The notes under the pieces: generated by a model | What the model saw: the letters and a program-made list of their open reading frames with translations, nothing else | Told to the model about the DNA's origin: nothing | Database searches by the model: none | From: Streptomyces rhizosphaerihabitans | GTDB lineage: Bacteria > Actinomycetota > Actinomycetes > Streptomycetales > Streptomycetaceae | DNA: 64,000 nucleotides | Direction: 5' to 3' | NCBI RefSeq assembly: GCF_025399795.1 | Contig: NZ_JAODTZ010000045.1 | Coordinates: forward strand, 25,705-89,704 | Translations under genes and position numbers: made by a program | Shown here: positions 34,183 through 42,327 of the stretch, piece by piece | Numbering within the stretch: the stretch's first letter is position 1 | Layout: every line of letters begins with the position of its first letter

Positions 34183-34866
34183 ATGCGCACCGTGACCGCA
34201 GTCGCCCATCGCGGCGACCCCTATCGCGCCCGTGAGAACACGATCGACTCGCTGCGTTCCGCGCTCCACCGGGGCGCGGACGCCGTCGAGATCGACGTAC
34301 GGCTGACCCGCGACCGCGTACCCGTACTGCTGCACGACGCGACGCTCAAGCGTCTGTGGGGACACGACCGGCCGCTGCGCTCGCTCTCCGGCGACGAGGT
34401 GCGCGGGCTCACGGAGGGCGGGGTGCCGACGCTGGCGGAGGCCCTCGGGGCGACCGGCGACAGCCGGGTCATGGTCGATCTGCCCGGACCGGTGGACGCG
34501 AGGGCCGCGCGCGAGGTCGTGGACGTGGTGCGGGCCTGCGGGGCCGAGGAACGGGTGTACTACTGCGCCGCGGCGCCCGCCATGCTCGCGGTGCGGGCCG
34601 CCGACTCGTCCGCGGAGATCGCGCTGACCTGGACGACCGTGGCGCCGCCGCGCCGTGGGCTGCTCGACGTCGTACGGCCGCGCTGGCTCAACTACCGCTT
34701 CCCGCTGGTGAACCGGGACCTCACGGCCCGTGTGCACCGCGACGGCTACCTGGTCTCCGTATGGACCCCGGACACCCGCCGTTCCATGCGCCGACTGCTC
34801 GACGCGGGGGTCGACTCGATCACGACCAACCGCATCGACGCACTCACCGCCCTGCGCAAGGACTGA
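34183..34866 (+). CDS. glycerophosphodiester phosphodiesterase
   Basis: A 227-residue GDPD hydrolyses glycerophosphodiesters to glycerol-3-phosphate and an alcohol. The catalytic pair is visible in VAHRGDPYRARENT (His-Arg-Gly and the ARENT motif) and EIDVRLT (metal-binding Glu and Asp), with LLHDATL. No signal peptide, so cytoplasmic. A 7-bp repeat array begins 9 bases after its stop. Confidence 0.9.
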   Translation: MRTVTAVAHRGDPYRARENTIDSLRSALHRGADAVEIDVRLTRDRVPVLLHDATLKRLWGHDRPLRSLSGDEVRGLTEGGVPTLAEALGATGDSRVMVDLPGPVDARAAREVVDVVRACGAEERVYYCAAAPAMLAVRAADSSAEIALTWTTVAPPRRGLLDVVRPRWLNYRFPLVNRDLTARVHRDGYLVSVWTPDTRRSMRRLLDAGVDSITTNRIDALTALRKD

Positions 34867-34875
34867 GCCTGCCCC

Positions 34876-34952
34876 GGCAACCGGCAACCGGCAGTCGGCA
34901 GTCGGCAGCCGGCAGCCGGCAGCCGGCAGCCGGCAGCCGGCAGCCGGCAGCC
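34876..34952. repeat. 7-bp microsatellite, 11 copies
   Basis: Two copies of GGCAACC, two of GGCAGTC and seven of GGCAGCC without interruption. The stepwise variants suggest recent slippage. The remaining gap to 35205 is GC-rich and holds no recognisable gene, only the region that should include the promoter of the serine hydrolase. Confidence 0.95.
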
Positions 34953-35205
34953 GCAGACGACACACCGGATGCGTTGGGTACGGTGGGCGCGCCCGGCGGA
35001 GCCGCGGCCGGAGTCGTGCGCGCGGCGGGGCGTGCGCGGCGGTCGCGAGGCGTGCGCGGGCCGGGGTCGTCACGGCCGTCCCCCTAGGGGCGCCCCCGGC
35101 CCGGATACGGGGGGCGGCACCCTGCCTGGTGAGGATCCCGAGGGTCGCGCACGGCCGGAGGATGAGCGGTGTCCGCTTCCGGCACACCGCCCTCAGGAGC
35201 ACTCA

Positions 35206-36357
35206 ATGCCCGTACGTCGCCCAGCAGTTGCCCTCGCCGCCGCCCTCGCTCTCGGTCTCGCGGCCGGACCGCTGGGCGCCCCGGCGTTCGCCACCCCCGC
35301 CGCGGCTCCGGCGCGGACGGCCGCCGGACCCGACGCCGACGCGCTGCGCGCCGCGCTGGCCGGACTCCCGGACACGGACGCGACGGCGGCGCTCGTACGG
35401 GTCGGCGGCAGCGACGGCACCTGGCGCGGCAGCGCCGGGGTGCACGACCTGGAGAGCGGACGCCCGGCCGATCCGGACGCCCGCTTCCGCGCCGGTTCCA
35501 CCACGAAGGTCGTCACGGCGGCGGTCGTCCTCCAGCTCGCGGCCGAGGGCAGAGTCGGGCTGGGGACTCCCGTGCAGAAATACCTCCCCGGGCTGCTGCC
35601 GTCCGCCTTCGAGCCCGTCACCGTACGGCAGTTGCTCAACCACACGAGCGGCATCCAGTCCGGTGACGGCTTCGGCGACGCCTTCGAGGACGCGTACGCG
35701 CACCGCTTCGACACCCTCACACCGCGCGAGGTCGTGGCCTCCGCGGTGGCGAAGGGGCCGGAGTTCACGCCGGGCACCCGGCAGGACTACCTGAACATCA
35801 ACTACACGATCCTCGGCATGCTGATCGAGAAGGTGACCGGCCACCCGTACGCACACGAGGCGGCCCGGCGGATCCTCGGGCCCGCCGGAATGCGCCACAC
35901 GTACTTCCCCGGCACCGACCCCTACATCCACGGGCCGCACAACCGCGGTTACCAGGCGGTGCCGCGGCCCGACGGCACGACGGCGTTCGTGGACGTCACC
36001 GACTGGAACCAGGCCGACCGGTGGGCGGCCGGCGACATGATCTCCACGACGGCCGACCTGGAGCGGCTGATCACGCGCCTGTTCAAGGGAGACCTCGTCC
36101 CGGCGCGACAACTGGAGGAGATGTTCACCGTGCCCCCGGGCATCAAGGGCGCCGACATGAGCGCCGGACTCCAGCGCTTCGAGTACGGGGGCACGGTGTA
36201 CTGGATCAAGTCGGGCGCCCGGTACGGCTACAGCACCGTGGTCGCGGCCACCCGCAACCTGTCCCGCACCCTCGTCTACTCGGTCGGCTCCACCGACGCC
36301 AAGGGCGAGACGATGAACCCGGTCGCCCGGCGGATCGCCCTGGCGGCGCTCAAGTAG
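35206..36357 (+). CDS. secreted serine hydrolase, class C beta-lactamase/DD-peptidase family
   Basis: Exported enzyme of 383 residues. Signal peptide ALAAALALGLAAGPLGAPAFA (cleavage near residue 31). Catalytic SxxK is Ser98-Thr-Thr-Lys in RAGSTTKVV; the YxN element is LNINYTILG; the third motif is IKSGARYG (KSG-type). The layout matches Streptomyces R61-like D-alanyl-D-alanine carboxypeptidases and related esterases. Start ATG 35206 has AGGAG six bases upstream. Likely role is in peptidoglycan maintenance, though esterase activity cannot be excluded. Confidence 0.9.
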   Translation: MPVRRPAVALAAALALGLAAGPLGAPAFATPAAAPARTAAGPDADALRAALAGLPDTDATAALVRVGGSDGTWRGSAGVHDLESGRPADPDARFRAGSTTKVVTAAVVLQLAAEGRVGLGTPVQKYLPGLLPSAFEPVTVRQLLNHTSGIQSGDGFGDAFEDAYAHRFDTLTPREVVASAVAKGPEFTPGTRQDYLNINYTILGMLIEKVTGHPYAHEAARRILGPAGMRHTYFPGTDPYIHGPHNRGYQAVPRPDGTTAFVDVTDWNQADRWAAGDMISTTADLERLITRLFKGDLVPARQLEEMFTVPPGIKGADMSAGLQRFEYGGTVYWIKSGARYGYSTVVAATRNLSRTLVYSVGSTDAKGETMNPVARRIALAALK

Positions 36358-36395
36358 CCGGCACCGGAGCGGTCGAGCGGCGCGTACCGGTGCGG

Positions 36396-36923
36396 TCAAG
36401 TAGCCAGTGCCGACGCGGTCGTTCGGTCCGGGGTGAGTGCCTCAAGTCGCTTGATCTTCTTCCGGAGGACGTACAGCGGGATCACCCCGAGGATCCCGAA
36501 GGACAGGTCGACAACCGTCCACCAGAAGGGAATTCCGCGGATCGGTCCGCAGATCAGGGCCAGCGGGACGATGCCGGCGCAGGCGATCATCCCGAACTCG
36601 ACGACCCAGATGTTGCGGACCGGATCGCGGTACGGACCGTAGAAGGCGACCGCGATCACCAGATGCGCGAACGCCAGCCAGTCCGTTCCGTAGAGCAGGA
36701 AGGGGTATTGGGCGTCGGCGGTGTCGAGGCCGTGCCTCACACGCACGATCCAGTCCATCAGGACGGGCAGGTGCTCCGGCACGGACAGGGACCTCAACAG
36801 GTCCTCGGCCCAGTGGAGTTCGTGTACCAGGGGGAAGGCCGTGGCGCCACTGAGCACCAGGCTGACGACGAAGAAGACAAGCCACGCACGGATGCCCTTG
36901 AGCAGGGCGGCTCTGTCGCTCAT
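36396..36923 (-). CDS. small integral membrane protein, unknown function
   Basis: A 175-residue protein with four or five hydrophobic segments (AWLVFFVVSLVLSGATAFPL, WLAFAHLVIAVAFYG, MIACAGIVPLALIC, VIPLYVLR). Conserved-looking acidic and aromatic residues (ELHWAEDLL, YGTDWLAFAH, RNIWVVEFG) suggest a defined family but I do not recognise one. Start ATG 36923 (MSDRAALLKG). Convergent with the serine hydrolase gene. Confidence 0.75.
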   Translation of the reverse strand: MSDRAALLKGIRAWLVFFVVSLVLSGATAFPLVHELHWAEDLLRSLSVPEHLPVLMDWIVRVRHGLDTADAQYPFLLYGTDWLAFAHLVIAVAFYGPYRDPVRNIWVVEFGMIACAGIVPLALICGPIRGIPFWWTVVDLSFGILGVIPLYVLRKKIKRLEALTPDRTTASALAT

Positions 36924-36986
36924 GGCTGGAGCGTACGCCCCGACTTGAACGTGTTCAAAACCGCCCCCGCCCAAGGGCCCGGTGGC

Positions 36987-38351
36987 TCAGGCGCCGCTCT
37001 CCCTCAGCATGTCCTCGCGCTCGACGATCTTCACGCGCGCGCGGCCCTGCGGTTCACCCAGCGCCTTCTCCGCGGCGTCCAGCCGGTACCAGCCGTCCCA
37101 CGTGGTGAAGCGGACGTCCCGCTCGCCGAGGAAGGCGTCGACGGCGGCCGGGTCGGGCGAAGTGGGCGCGTGCAGACGGCCGTTCGCGTGGTCGCCGAGC
37201 AGACTCGCGACCGTCTCGTTGGCGTCGCCCTTGGTGTGACCGATCAGACCGATGGGCCCGCGCCGGATCCAGCCGGTGACGTACGTGGACCGCAGGTGCT
37301 CGCCCGAGTCCTCCAGCACACGGCCGGCCGCGTCCGGCACCGTGCCCGAGTCGACGTCCCAGGGCAGCTTGGGCAGGCTGTCGGAGAGGTAACCCACGGC
37401 GCGGTAGACCGCGGTGACGTCCCAGTCCTTGAACTCGCCGGTGCCCTTGACGTTCCCGGTGCCGTCGAGGGCGGTGCGCTCGGTGCGCAGGCCGACGACC
37501 TCGCCGTTCTCACCGAGGATCTCGGTCGGCGACTCGAAGAAGTGCAGGAACAGCTTGTGCGGGCGGTCGCCGGCGTCGCGGATCGCCCAGTTCTCCAGGG
37601 TCTTGGCGACCATGTCGGCCTGCTTGTTGCCGCGCCGGGTTGCGATCGAACCCTCGTCGTAGTCGATGTCCTCGGGGTCGACGATGACCTCGATGTTCGG
37701 CGAGTGGTCCAGCTCACGCAGCTCCATCGGGCTGAACTTCGCCTGCGCCGGGCCGCGGCGGCCGAAGACGTGGACCTCGAGGGCCTTGTTGGCCTTGAGT
37801 CCCTCGTGGACGTTCGGCGGGATCTCGGTGGGCAGCAGTTCGTCCGCGGTCTTGGCGAGGATGCGGGCCACGTCCAGCGCGACATTGCCGACACCGAGGA
37901 CGGCGACCTTCTCCGCCTCCAGCGGCCAGGTGCGCGGAACGTCCGGGTGACCGTCGTACCAGGAGACGAAGTCCGCCGCGCCGTACGAGCCGTCGAGGTC
38001 CAGGCCGGGAATGTCGAGGGCCCGGTCGGCCGTCGCACCCGTGGAGAAGATCACGGCGTCGTAGAAGGCGCGCAGATCGTCGAGGCTGATGTCGCGCGGA
38101 TAGTCGACGTTGCCGAAGAGGCGGACCTGCGGCTTGTCGAGCACCTGGTGCAGGGCGGTGATGATGCCCTTGATCCGGGGATGATCGGGGGCGACGCCGT
38201 AACGGATGAGACCGAACGGGGCCGGCATCCGCTCGAACAGGTCGATGGAGACACCGGACTCGGCGGCCACTGCGGATTTCAGCAGCGCGTCGGCGGCGTA
38301 GATTCCGGCGGGGCCGGCTCCGACAATGGCTACCCGCAGAGGGCGAGGCAT
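36987..38351 (-). CDS. fprA: ferredoxin/adrenodoxin-type NADP+ reductase (FprA-like)
   Basis: Flavoprotein of 454 residues that moves electrons between NADPH and ferredoxin, for instance for cytochromes P450. FAD motif VAIVGAGPAGIYAA, adrenodoxin-reductase signature ERMPAPFGLIRYGVAPDH, and NADP-binding VLGVGNVALDVAR and VFGRRGPAQ. ATG start with AAGGGA upstream. An iron-box-like palindrome lies 46 bases upstream, so control by the iron repressor DmdR1/IdeR is likely. No ferredoxin or P450 gene is adjacent. Confidence 0.94.
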   Translation of the reverse strand: MPRPLRVAIVGAGPAGIYAADALLKSAVAAESGVSIDLFERMPAPFGLIRYGVAPDHPRIKGIITALHQVLDKPQVRLFGNVDYPRDISLDDLRAFYDAVIFSTGATADRALDIPGLDLDGSYGAADFVSWYDGHPDVPRTWPLEAEKVAVLGVGNVALDVARILAKTADELLPTEIPPNVHEGLKANKALEVHVFGRRGPAQAKFSPMELRELDHSPNIEVIVDPEDIDYDEGSIATRRGNKQADMVAKTLENWAIRDAGDRPHKLFLHFFESPTEILGENGEVVGLRTERTALDGTGNVKGTGEFKDWDVTAVYRAVGYLSDSLPKLPWDVDSGTVPDAAGRVLEDSGEHLRSTYVTGWIRRGPIGLIGHTKGDANETVASLLGDHANGRLHAPTSPDPAAVDAFLGERDVRFTTWDGWYRLDAAEKALGEPQGRARVKIVEREDMLRESGA

Positions 38352-38396
38352 GATCAGATTCCCTTCGAGCAGGGGCAGGGGACTCGACGGGAAGCC

Positions 38397-38415
38397 TAAA
38401 CTGAGGCAAACCTAA
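38397..38415 (-). promoter_or_regulatory. iron box (DmdR1/IdeR type) upstream of fprA
   Basis: Minus strand TTAGGTTTGCCTCAGTTTA matches 14 of 19 positions of the DtxR/IdeR consensus TTAGGTTAGGCTAACCTAA. Its position 46-64 bases before the ATG fits a promoter-overlapping operator. Confidence 0.65.
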
Positions 38416-38684
38416 GTCAGTAGGCGGGTCCGGGCTATGACCTCATAAGGCTGACTTATGGGTCCTGAAGGGCCGCTTTATGGGTGGCGTTCATGCGAGG
38501 CCGGAAGGCTACCGGGCGCTCGGCGAGCAGGGGCGGCCAGGGCCCCGACCGCGCACTCGCGCCACGGTCCGCCGCCCCGTCCGCCCGCGCTCGCACCACG
38601 GGCTGCCACACCGACCGCAGCCGCACCCCTCGTCCCACGCCCTCGACCGCTCGCGCTCACATCACGGGCCACCACCCCGACCGC

Positions 38685-39188
38685 CTACCGCCGGACCGGC
38701 GCCGACGGGGTGGGGGCCGCCCCGGTCCGGACGGCGGACGGCTCGACGGTCGCGGAGGCCGGCGTCGACGACGGAGTGCGGGTGCGGACGGGTGAGCGGG
38801 TTGCGGTCGTGGGAGTGGGTGCGGCGCTCGGCGCGGAGGTCCGGTCGGAGCGGCGGCTTCCACCGGGGCGGGGGCTGACGCGCCCCGGCGAGGCCGACGG
38901 GGTGGGCTCGGCCGACGGACTGCTCGCGGGCGGCGGGGCCAGCGGGACCACCGGGGACACGGGTGACTCCGGGGCGGCCGACCGCAGCGGCAGCGCGACG
39001 AGAGCACCGACGGCACACGCCATTCCGACCCCGGCCGCGGCGCGCAGCAGCCGGCGACGGGCCGCACCCCGGCGGATCGCCTCGTAGCGGCCGGGTGGTG
39101 GACCGAGATAGTCGGAGGGGGGCCGCATGATGACGGCGAGCGGGTCGTCGGGGCCGAAGTCCGGACCATCGTCAGAGTGTGTGATCAA
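38685..39188 (-). CDS. single-pass membrane protein, possible anti-sigma factor
   Basis: A 167-residue protein. N-terminal 45 residues are cytoplasmic (DDPLAVIMRPPSDYLGPPPG), one helix spans about 49-66 (LLRAAAGVGMACAVGALVAL), and the outer 95 residues are Ser/Pro/Thr/Ala-rich. It overlaps the ECF sigma gene by 17 bases, as anti-sigma partners often do. No zinc-binding HxxxCxxC motif is present, so it is not a ZAS-type anti-sigma. The 269 bases downstream, to 38416, hold no gene. Confidence 0.72.
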   Translation of the reverse strand: MITHSDDGPDFGPDDPLAVIMRPPSDYLGPPPGRYEAIRRGAARRRLLRAAAGVGMACAVGALVALPLRSAAPESPVSPVVPLAPPPASSPSAEPTPSASPGRVSPRPGGSRRSDRTSAPSAAPTPTTATRSPVRTRTPSSTPASATVEPSAVRTGAAPTPSAPVRR

Positions 39189-39666
39189 GACTTCTCCTCA
39201 GGTGGGCGCGGAGCAGTTCGCGGGCCGCGTGGAGATCGGCCTTGACGGTTCCTTCCTTGCGCCCGGTCAGCGCGGACACCTCCCGGATCGGCATGTCAGC
39301 GTAGTAGTGCAGCAGGATCGGGACGCGCAGCCGTTCGGGAAGCGACTGCACGAGCAGACGTACGGACGGATCGGCCTGTTCGTTCCGCGGGCCGACGGCC
39401 GCCTCGGCGGTGGCCCGGTGCACGGCCCTGCGCTCACGCTCCAGCTTGCGCCAGTGATCCCGGACGAGGTTGGCCGCGGTGACGTAGAGGAACCCGCGCG
39501 GCTCGGCCACGGAGGTCCAGCGGGCCCAGAGCCGGGTGAACGCCTCCGAGGCGATCTCGTGGGCCGTGCCGTCGTCGTCGACGAGACGGCGGCACCAGCC
39601 GGCGAGGCGTGGATAGAGGGCGGCGAACAGCTCGGACGCTGCCTTCTCACGGGACCCTTTCAACAT
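39172..39666 (-). CDS. ECF RNA polymerase sigma factor (SigE/70 family)
   Basis: A sigma factor of about 164 residues. Region 2 is visible in SELFAALYPRLAGWCRRLVD, EAFTRLWARW and FLYVTAANLVRDHWRK; region 4 in LPERLRVPILLHYYADMPIR and GRKEGTVKADLHAARELL. Start is uncertain: ATG 39666 is used; TTG 39663 has GGAG at better spacing, and GTG 39687 is possible. The partner membrane protein overlaps its end. The sortase operon lies upstream behind a terminator and may be a target, but no promoter evidence supports this. Confidence 0.9.
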   Translation of the reverse strand: MLKGSREKAASELFAALYPRLAGWCRRLVDDDGTAHEIASEAFTRLWARWTSVAEPRGFLYVTAANLVRDHWRKLERERRAVHRATAEAAVGPRNEQADPSVRLLVQSLPERLRVPILLHYYADMPIREVSALTGRKEGTVKADLHAARELLRAHLRRSLDHTL

Positions 39667-39739
39667 TCTCCATGGTCGTGACGGCACTCGAGGGAAGGAT
39701 CCCGGGCCGTGGGTCTACGGTCCATCGGCCCAGGATCCC

Positions 39740-39768
39740 GCCTCCGGGTCCATGGCGGACCCGGAGGC
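39740..39768 (-). terminator. terminator after sortase gene
   Basis: Perfect 12-bp stem GCCTCCGGGTCC/GGACCCGGAGGC with a 5-base loop, 25 bases after the sortase stop and upstream of the sigma-factor gene. Confidence 0.8.
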
Positions 39769-39793
39769 TGTGACGGGGAACGGCGGTCGTGCG

Positions 39794-40432
39794 TCAGGGG
39801 TTCGCGGAGCTCAGCGCCGCGAACACGATCACGTTGTCGAGGTAGCCGTCTCCGGAACGGGGACCGCCGCAGGTGATGAGCCGCAGCTCCGGGCGGTCCA
39901 CGTCTCCGTAGACCGCGTCCGCCGGGAAGTCGGCCTTGGCGACCGTGCGGACGGTACTGACGGCGAACACCGCCGACCTGCCGTTCTCCAGGCGCACCAC
40001 GATCCGGTCGCCGTGGCGCAGCCGTGCGAGGTGGCGGAAGACGCCGTCCCCGTACGCGCCGACCGTGACATGACCGAGGATCACCGACGGGCCCTTCTGA
40101 CCCGGCGTCGGCGAGTGCCGGTACCAGCCCGCCTCGTCGTGCGCGGCGATCGGGGGCACCTGCACACTGCCGTCCGGGGCCAGCCCGAGCCGCATGAGCG
40201 GGGTGTCGACCCCGATGGCCGGTATCCGCAGTCCGACCGGGATCGAGCGCCCCAGCGCATGCGCCGGCTTCGCGACGGTACGCGAGTCCGCAGGTGTGCC
40301 GGCCGTACGCGAGGACGGAGGTGTGCCGCCGGGCCGCGAGACCGCGGGCGGTCCGGCCAGGTGGCCGCCACAGCCCACCAGCAGCGCGGCCGTCGCCGCG
40401 GCGACGAACACGCACCTGGAGAAGGACGTCAT
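39794..40432 (-). CDS. class F sortase
   Basis: A 212-residue membrane-associated transpeptidase that cleaves a sorting signal and joins the protein to a cell-surface amine. Catalytic His121 in LGHVTVG and Cys188 in RLITCGGPR, with a downstream Arg/Asn region (DNVIVFAAL). The N-terminus MTSFSRCVFVAAATAALLVG ends in a lipobox-like GC, so it could be a lipoprotein rather than a simple signal anchor. Its ATG overlaps the stop of the upstream wall-protein gene in ATGA (40429-40432), which ties enzyme to substrate. Confidence 0.88.
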   Translation of the reverse strand: MTSFSRCVFVAAATAALLVGCGGHLAGPPAVSRPGGTPPSSRTAGTPADSRTVAKPAHALGRSIPVGLRIPAIGVDTPLMRLGLAPDGSVQVPPIAAHDEAGWYRHSPTPGQKGPSVILGHVTVGAYGDGVFRHLARLRHGDRIVVRLENGRSAVFAVSTVRTVAKADFPADAVYGDVDRPELRLITCGGPRSGDGYLDNVIVFAALSSANP

Positions 40433-40794
40433 ACCCCGGTCGCCCGCCGGCGGCGTACGACGAAGACCGCCGCGCCCGCGGCGAACACGGCGGCGGCACT
40501 CCCGCCGATCAGCCCGCCCGCTCCTGAGGACTGCGCCGTCGTGGTCGCCACACCGGTGTCGGGCGCTCCGCTCGGCCGGACGGAGACCTGACGGGAGGCC
40601 GGCGCCCGGGTCGGCACGGGGCTGGGGGCGGCGGTGGGCTTCCGGGTCGCGGTGGGGCTCGCCGGGGCCGGCGCGGCGGTGACGCTCGGGCGGGGCCTGG
40701 GGCTCGGGGAGGTCCCGTCGGCGAACGCGGGCACCGTGCCCACCAGCACGGCGGTGCACGCGAGTGCCGTGGCACTGAAGACGGTTCGGCGCAT
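40429..40794 (-). CDS. sortase substrate with APDTG sorting signal
   Basis: Exported protein of 121 residues. Signal peptide RRTVFSATALACTAVLVGT (cleavage after AFA), then a Pro/Thr/Ser/Ala-rich stalk, the signal GAPDTG, a hydrophobic helix GGSAAAVFAAGAAVFVV and the positive tail RRRR. The motif departs from LPXTG only at the first position. Translationally coupled to the class F sortase. No globular domain is visible, so it may be a spacer or a short surface protein. Confidence 0.82.
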   Translation of the reverse strand: MRRTVFSATALACTAVLVGTVPAFADGTSPSPRPRPSVTAAPAPASPTATRKPTAAPSPVPTRAPASRQVSVRPSGAPDTGVATTTAQSSGAGGLIGGSAAAVFAAGAAVFVVRRRRATGV

Positions 40795-41059
40795 GAATCG
40801 CTCTCTTTCGTCGGTCCGCCCGCCGGTAGGAACGGCGTGCGGGTTACGGATCGAGCGGAGAGACGAGGCAGCGAGGGACGGGGTTGTAAAGAGGAGGCAA
40901 AGGCGCCGGGGTACGGCCGGGGCCTGCGCGCCCCGAGGCCGCAGACCCCGGGCCCCACGGCGTTCACCGGGGTACGAGGGGGCGCGGGGCCGGTCAGCAC
41001 TGCCGGCTGCACGAGGCGGTCGAGATCGGGGCACGTTCTCTCGGCCTCGCCGAACGGTC

Positions 41060-41230
41060 CGCGATCCGACCGCCGCCGCGTTCGAACGGGCGAACCTCAC
41101 CGAACTGCGGCTGCTCCTCGAAGAACCCGAGCCGGCCCGCGCCCTCGCCGAACAAGCCGTGGCGGGCGCGGAGACGTACGGCGCCTGGCGCCTTCTGCCC
41201 CTGCCGCTCCTGTCGCGGGCCCGCGGCGCC
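41060..41230 (+). pseudogene. probable remnant of a TPR-containing gene
   Basis: In one plus-strand frame, TAAAFERANLTELRLLLEEP and then ARALAEQAVAGAETYG read like tetratricopeptide helices of an AfsR/LuxR-type protein. The flanking frame shows no domain and no plausible start. The rest of the 446-base gap (40795-41240) shows nothing else. Confidence 0.35.
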
Positions 41231-41240
41231 CCGGACGCGG

Positions 41241-42164
41241 TCAGTCCGTCCCGGGCCCATCGGGCGGGTCGGCGGTGGCGGTGGCCGCGTGCCGCAGTGT
41301 GTCCAGCAGAGCGCGCAGGGCGGGCTGTTCGAAGGCGATCTCCCTTACGGCTGCCGAGATCACCCGGACCGGCTCGGGGTTGCGGACCGGGCGGACAACG
41401 ACGCCGGGGTGCTGGTTGCGCAGCCCCAGCCGCGGCATCAGGCCGACACCGAGGCCGGCCGCGACAAAGCCCTGAGCGGTGGCGTAGTCCTCGCTCTGGA
41501 TGACGAAGTCGGGACTGAAGCCGGCCGCCGCACAGGAGTCGATCACCGGTTCCAGGCAGGGCCCGGGCGGCTCGCTGCCGACCCACTGCTCGCCGGACAG
41601 CGCGCTCAGGTCGATGACCTCGTCGCCGGCGAGCGGATGACCGAGGGGCAGTACGGCGGCGTAGGGGTCGTCAAGGAGGTGGACGAGCCGAAATCCGTCG
41701 CCGACGCGGTCACGCGTCTGGACGACCACGGCCAGGTCGGCCCGCCCCCGCGCCACTTCCTGGAACGGGTCTTCTGGGTCGGCGAGTCGAAGGTCGACGC
41801 GGACGCCGGGGTGCTCGGCGCGCAGCCGGGCCAGGGCGGGGGCCATCAGCGTGGACCCCGCAGTGGCGAAGTAGCGGACCGCCAGGCGTCCGGTGCGTCC
41901 GGCGCGGAGATCGGCGAGGGCGGTCTCCGCCTGGGCGACCGCCGAACTGATCAGGGCCGCGTGCTCGGTGAGCAGCAGGCCGGCGGCAGTGGGCCGCACC
42001 CCGCGGCCGACCCGTTCGAGCAGCGCCGCGCCGGCCTGCTTCTCCAGCGCCGCCACCTGCTGACTGACGGCGGACGGTGTGTAGCCGAGGTGGGCCGCGG
42101 CAGCGGTGACCGTGCCGCTGGTGACCACCGCGCGCAGGACCTGCAGTCGCCTCACATCAAGCAT
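41241..42164 (-). CDS. LysR-family transcriptional regulator
   Basis: A 307-residue regulator. The N-terminal winged HTH is in LQVLRAVVTSGTVTAAAAHL and YTPSAVSQQVAALEKQAG; the C-terminal periplasmic-binding-protein-like effector domain starts near residue 90 (GRLAVRYFATAGSTL). It is divergent from an EamA transporter gene with a 163-base shared promoter region, the usual arrangement for a LysR protein and its target. Effector unknown. Confidence 0.93.
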   Translation of the reverse strand: MLDVRRLQVLRAVVTSGTVTAAAAHLGYTPSAVSQQVAALEKQAGAALLERVGRGVRPTAAGLLLTEHAALISSAVAQAETALADLRAGRTGRLAVRYFATAGSTLMAPALARLRAEHPGVRVDLRLADPEDPFQEVARGRADLAVVVQTRDRVGDGFRLVHLLDDPYAAVLPLGHPLAGDEVIDLSALSGEQWVGSEPPGPCLEPVIDSCAAAGFSPDFVIQSEDYATAQGFVAAGLGVGLMPRLGLRNQHPGVVVRPVRNPEPVRVISAAVREIAFEQPALRALLDTLRHAATATADPPDGPGTD

Positions 42165-42327
42165 GTAGCACAGCTTAACGGTATGGGTAGAACCATTCGC
42201 TTGTCCTCAAAGCCTGGCTGGGGCACCTTCGAAGGACCGGAACCGAAGGAGCCCGCTGGACCGACCGCGGAACCCGCCACGGAACCGACCCACCAAGCCG
42301 GACATCGACCGAATCGGGAAAGCCATC

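Noticed and set aside
34876..34952. CRISPR array
   Set aside because: Units are 7 bases with no spacers. The other arrays here also lack unique spacers, and no cas gene is present.
40634..41503. 290-codon plus-strand gene
   Set aside because: Most of it is antisense to the sortase substrate and LysR genes. Only a 55-codon stretch looks protein-like, and it is listed as a remnant.
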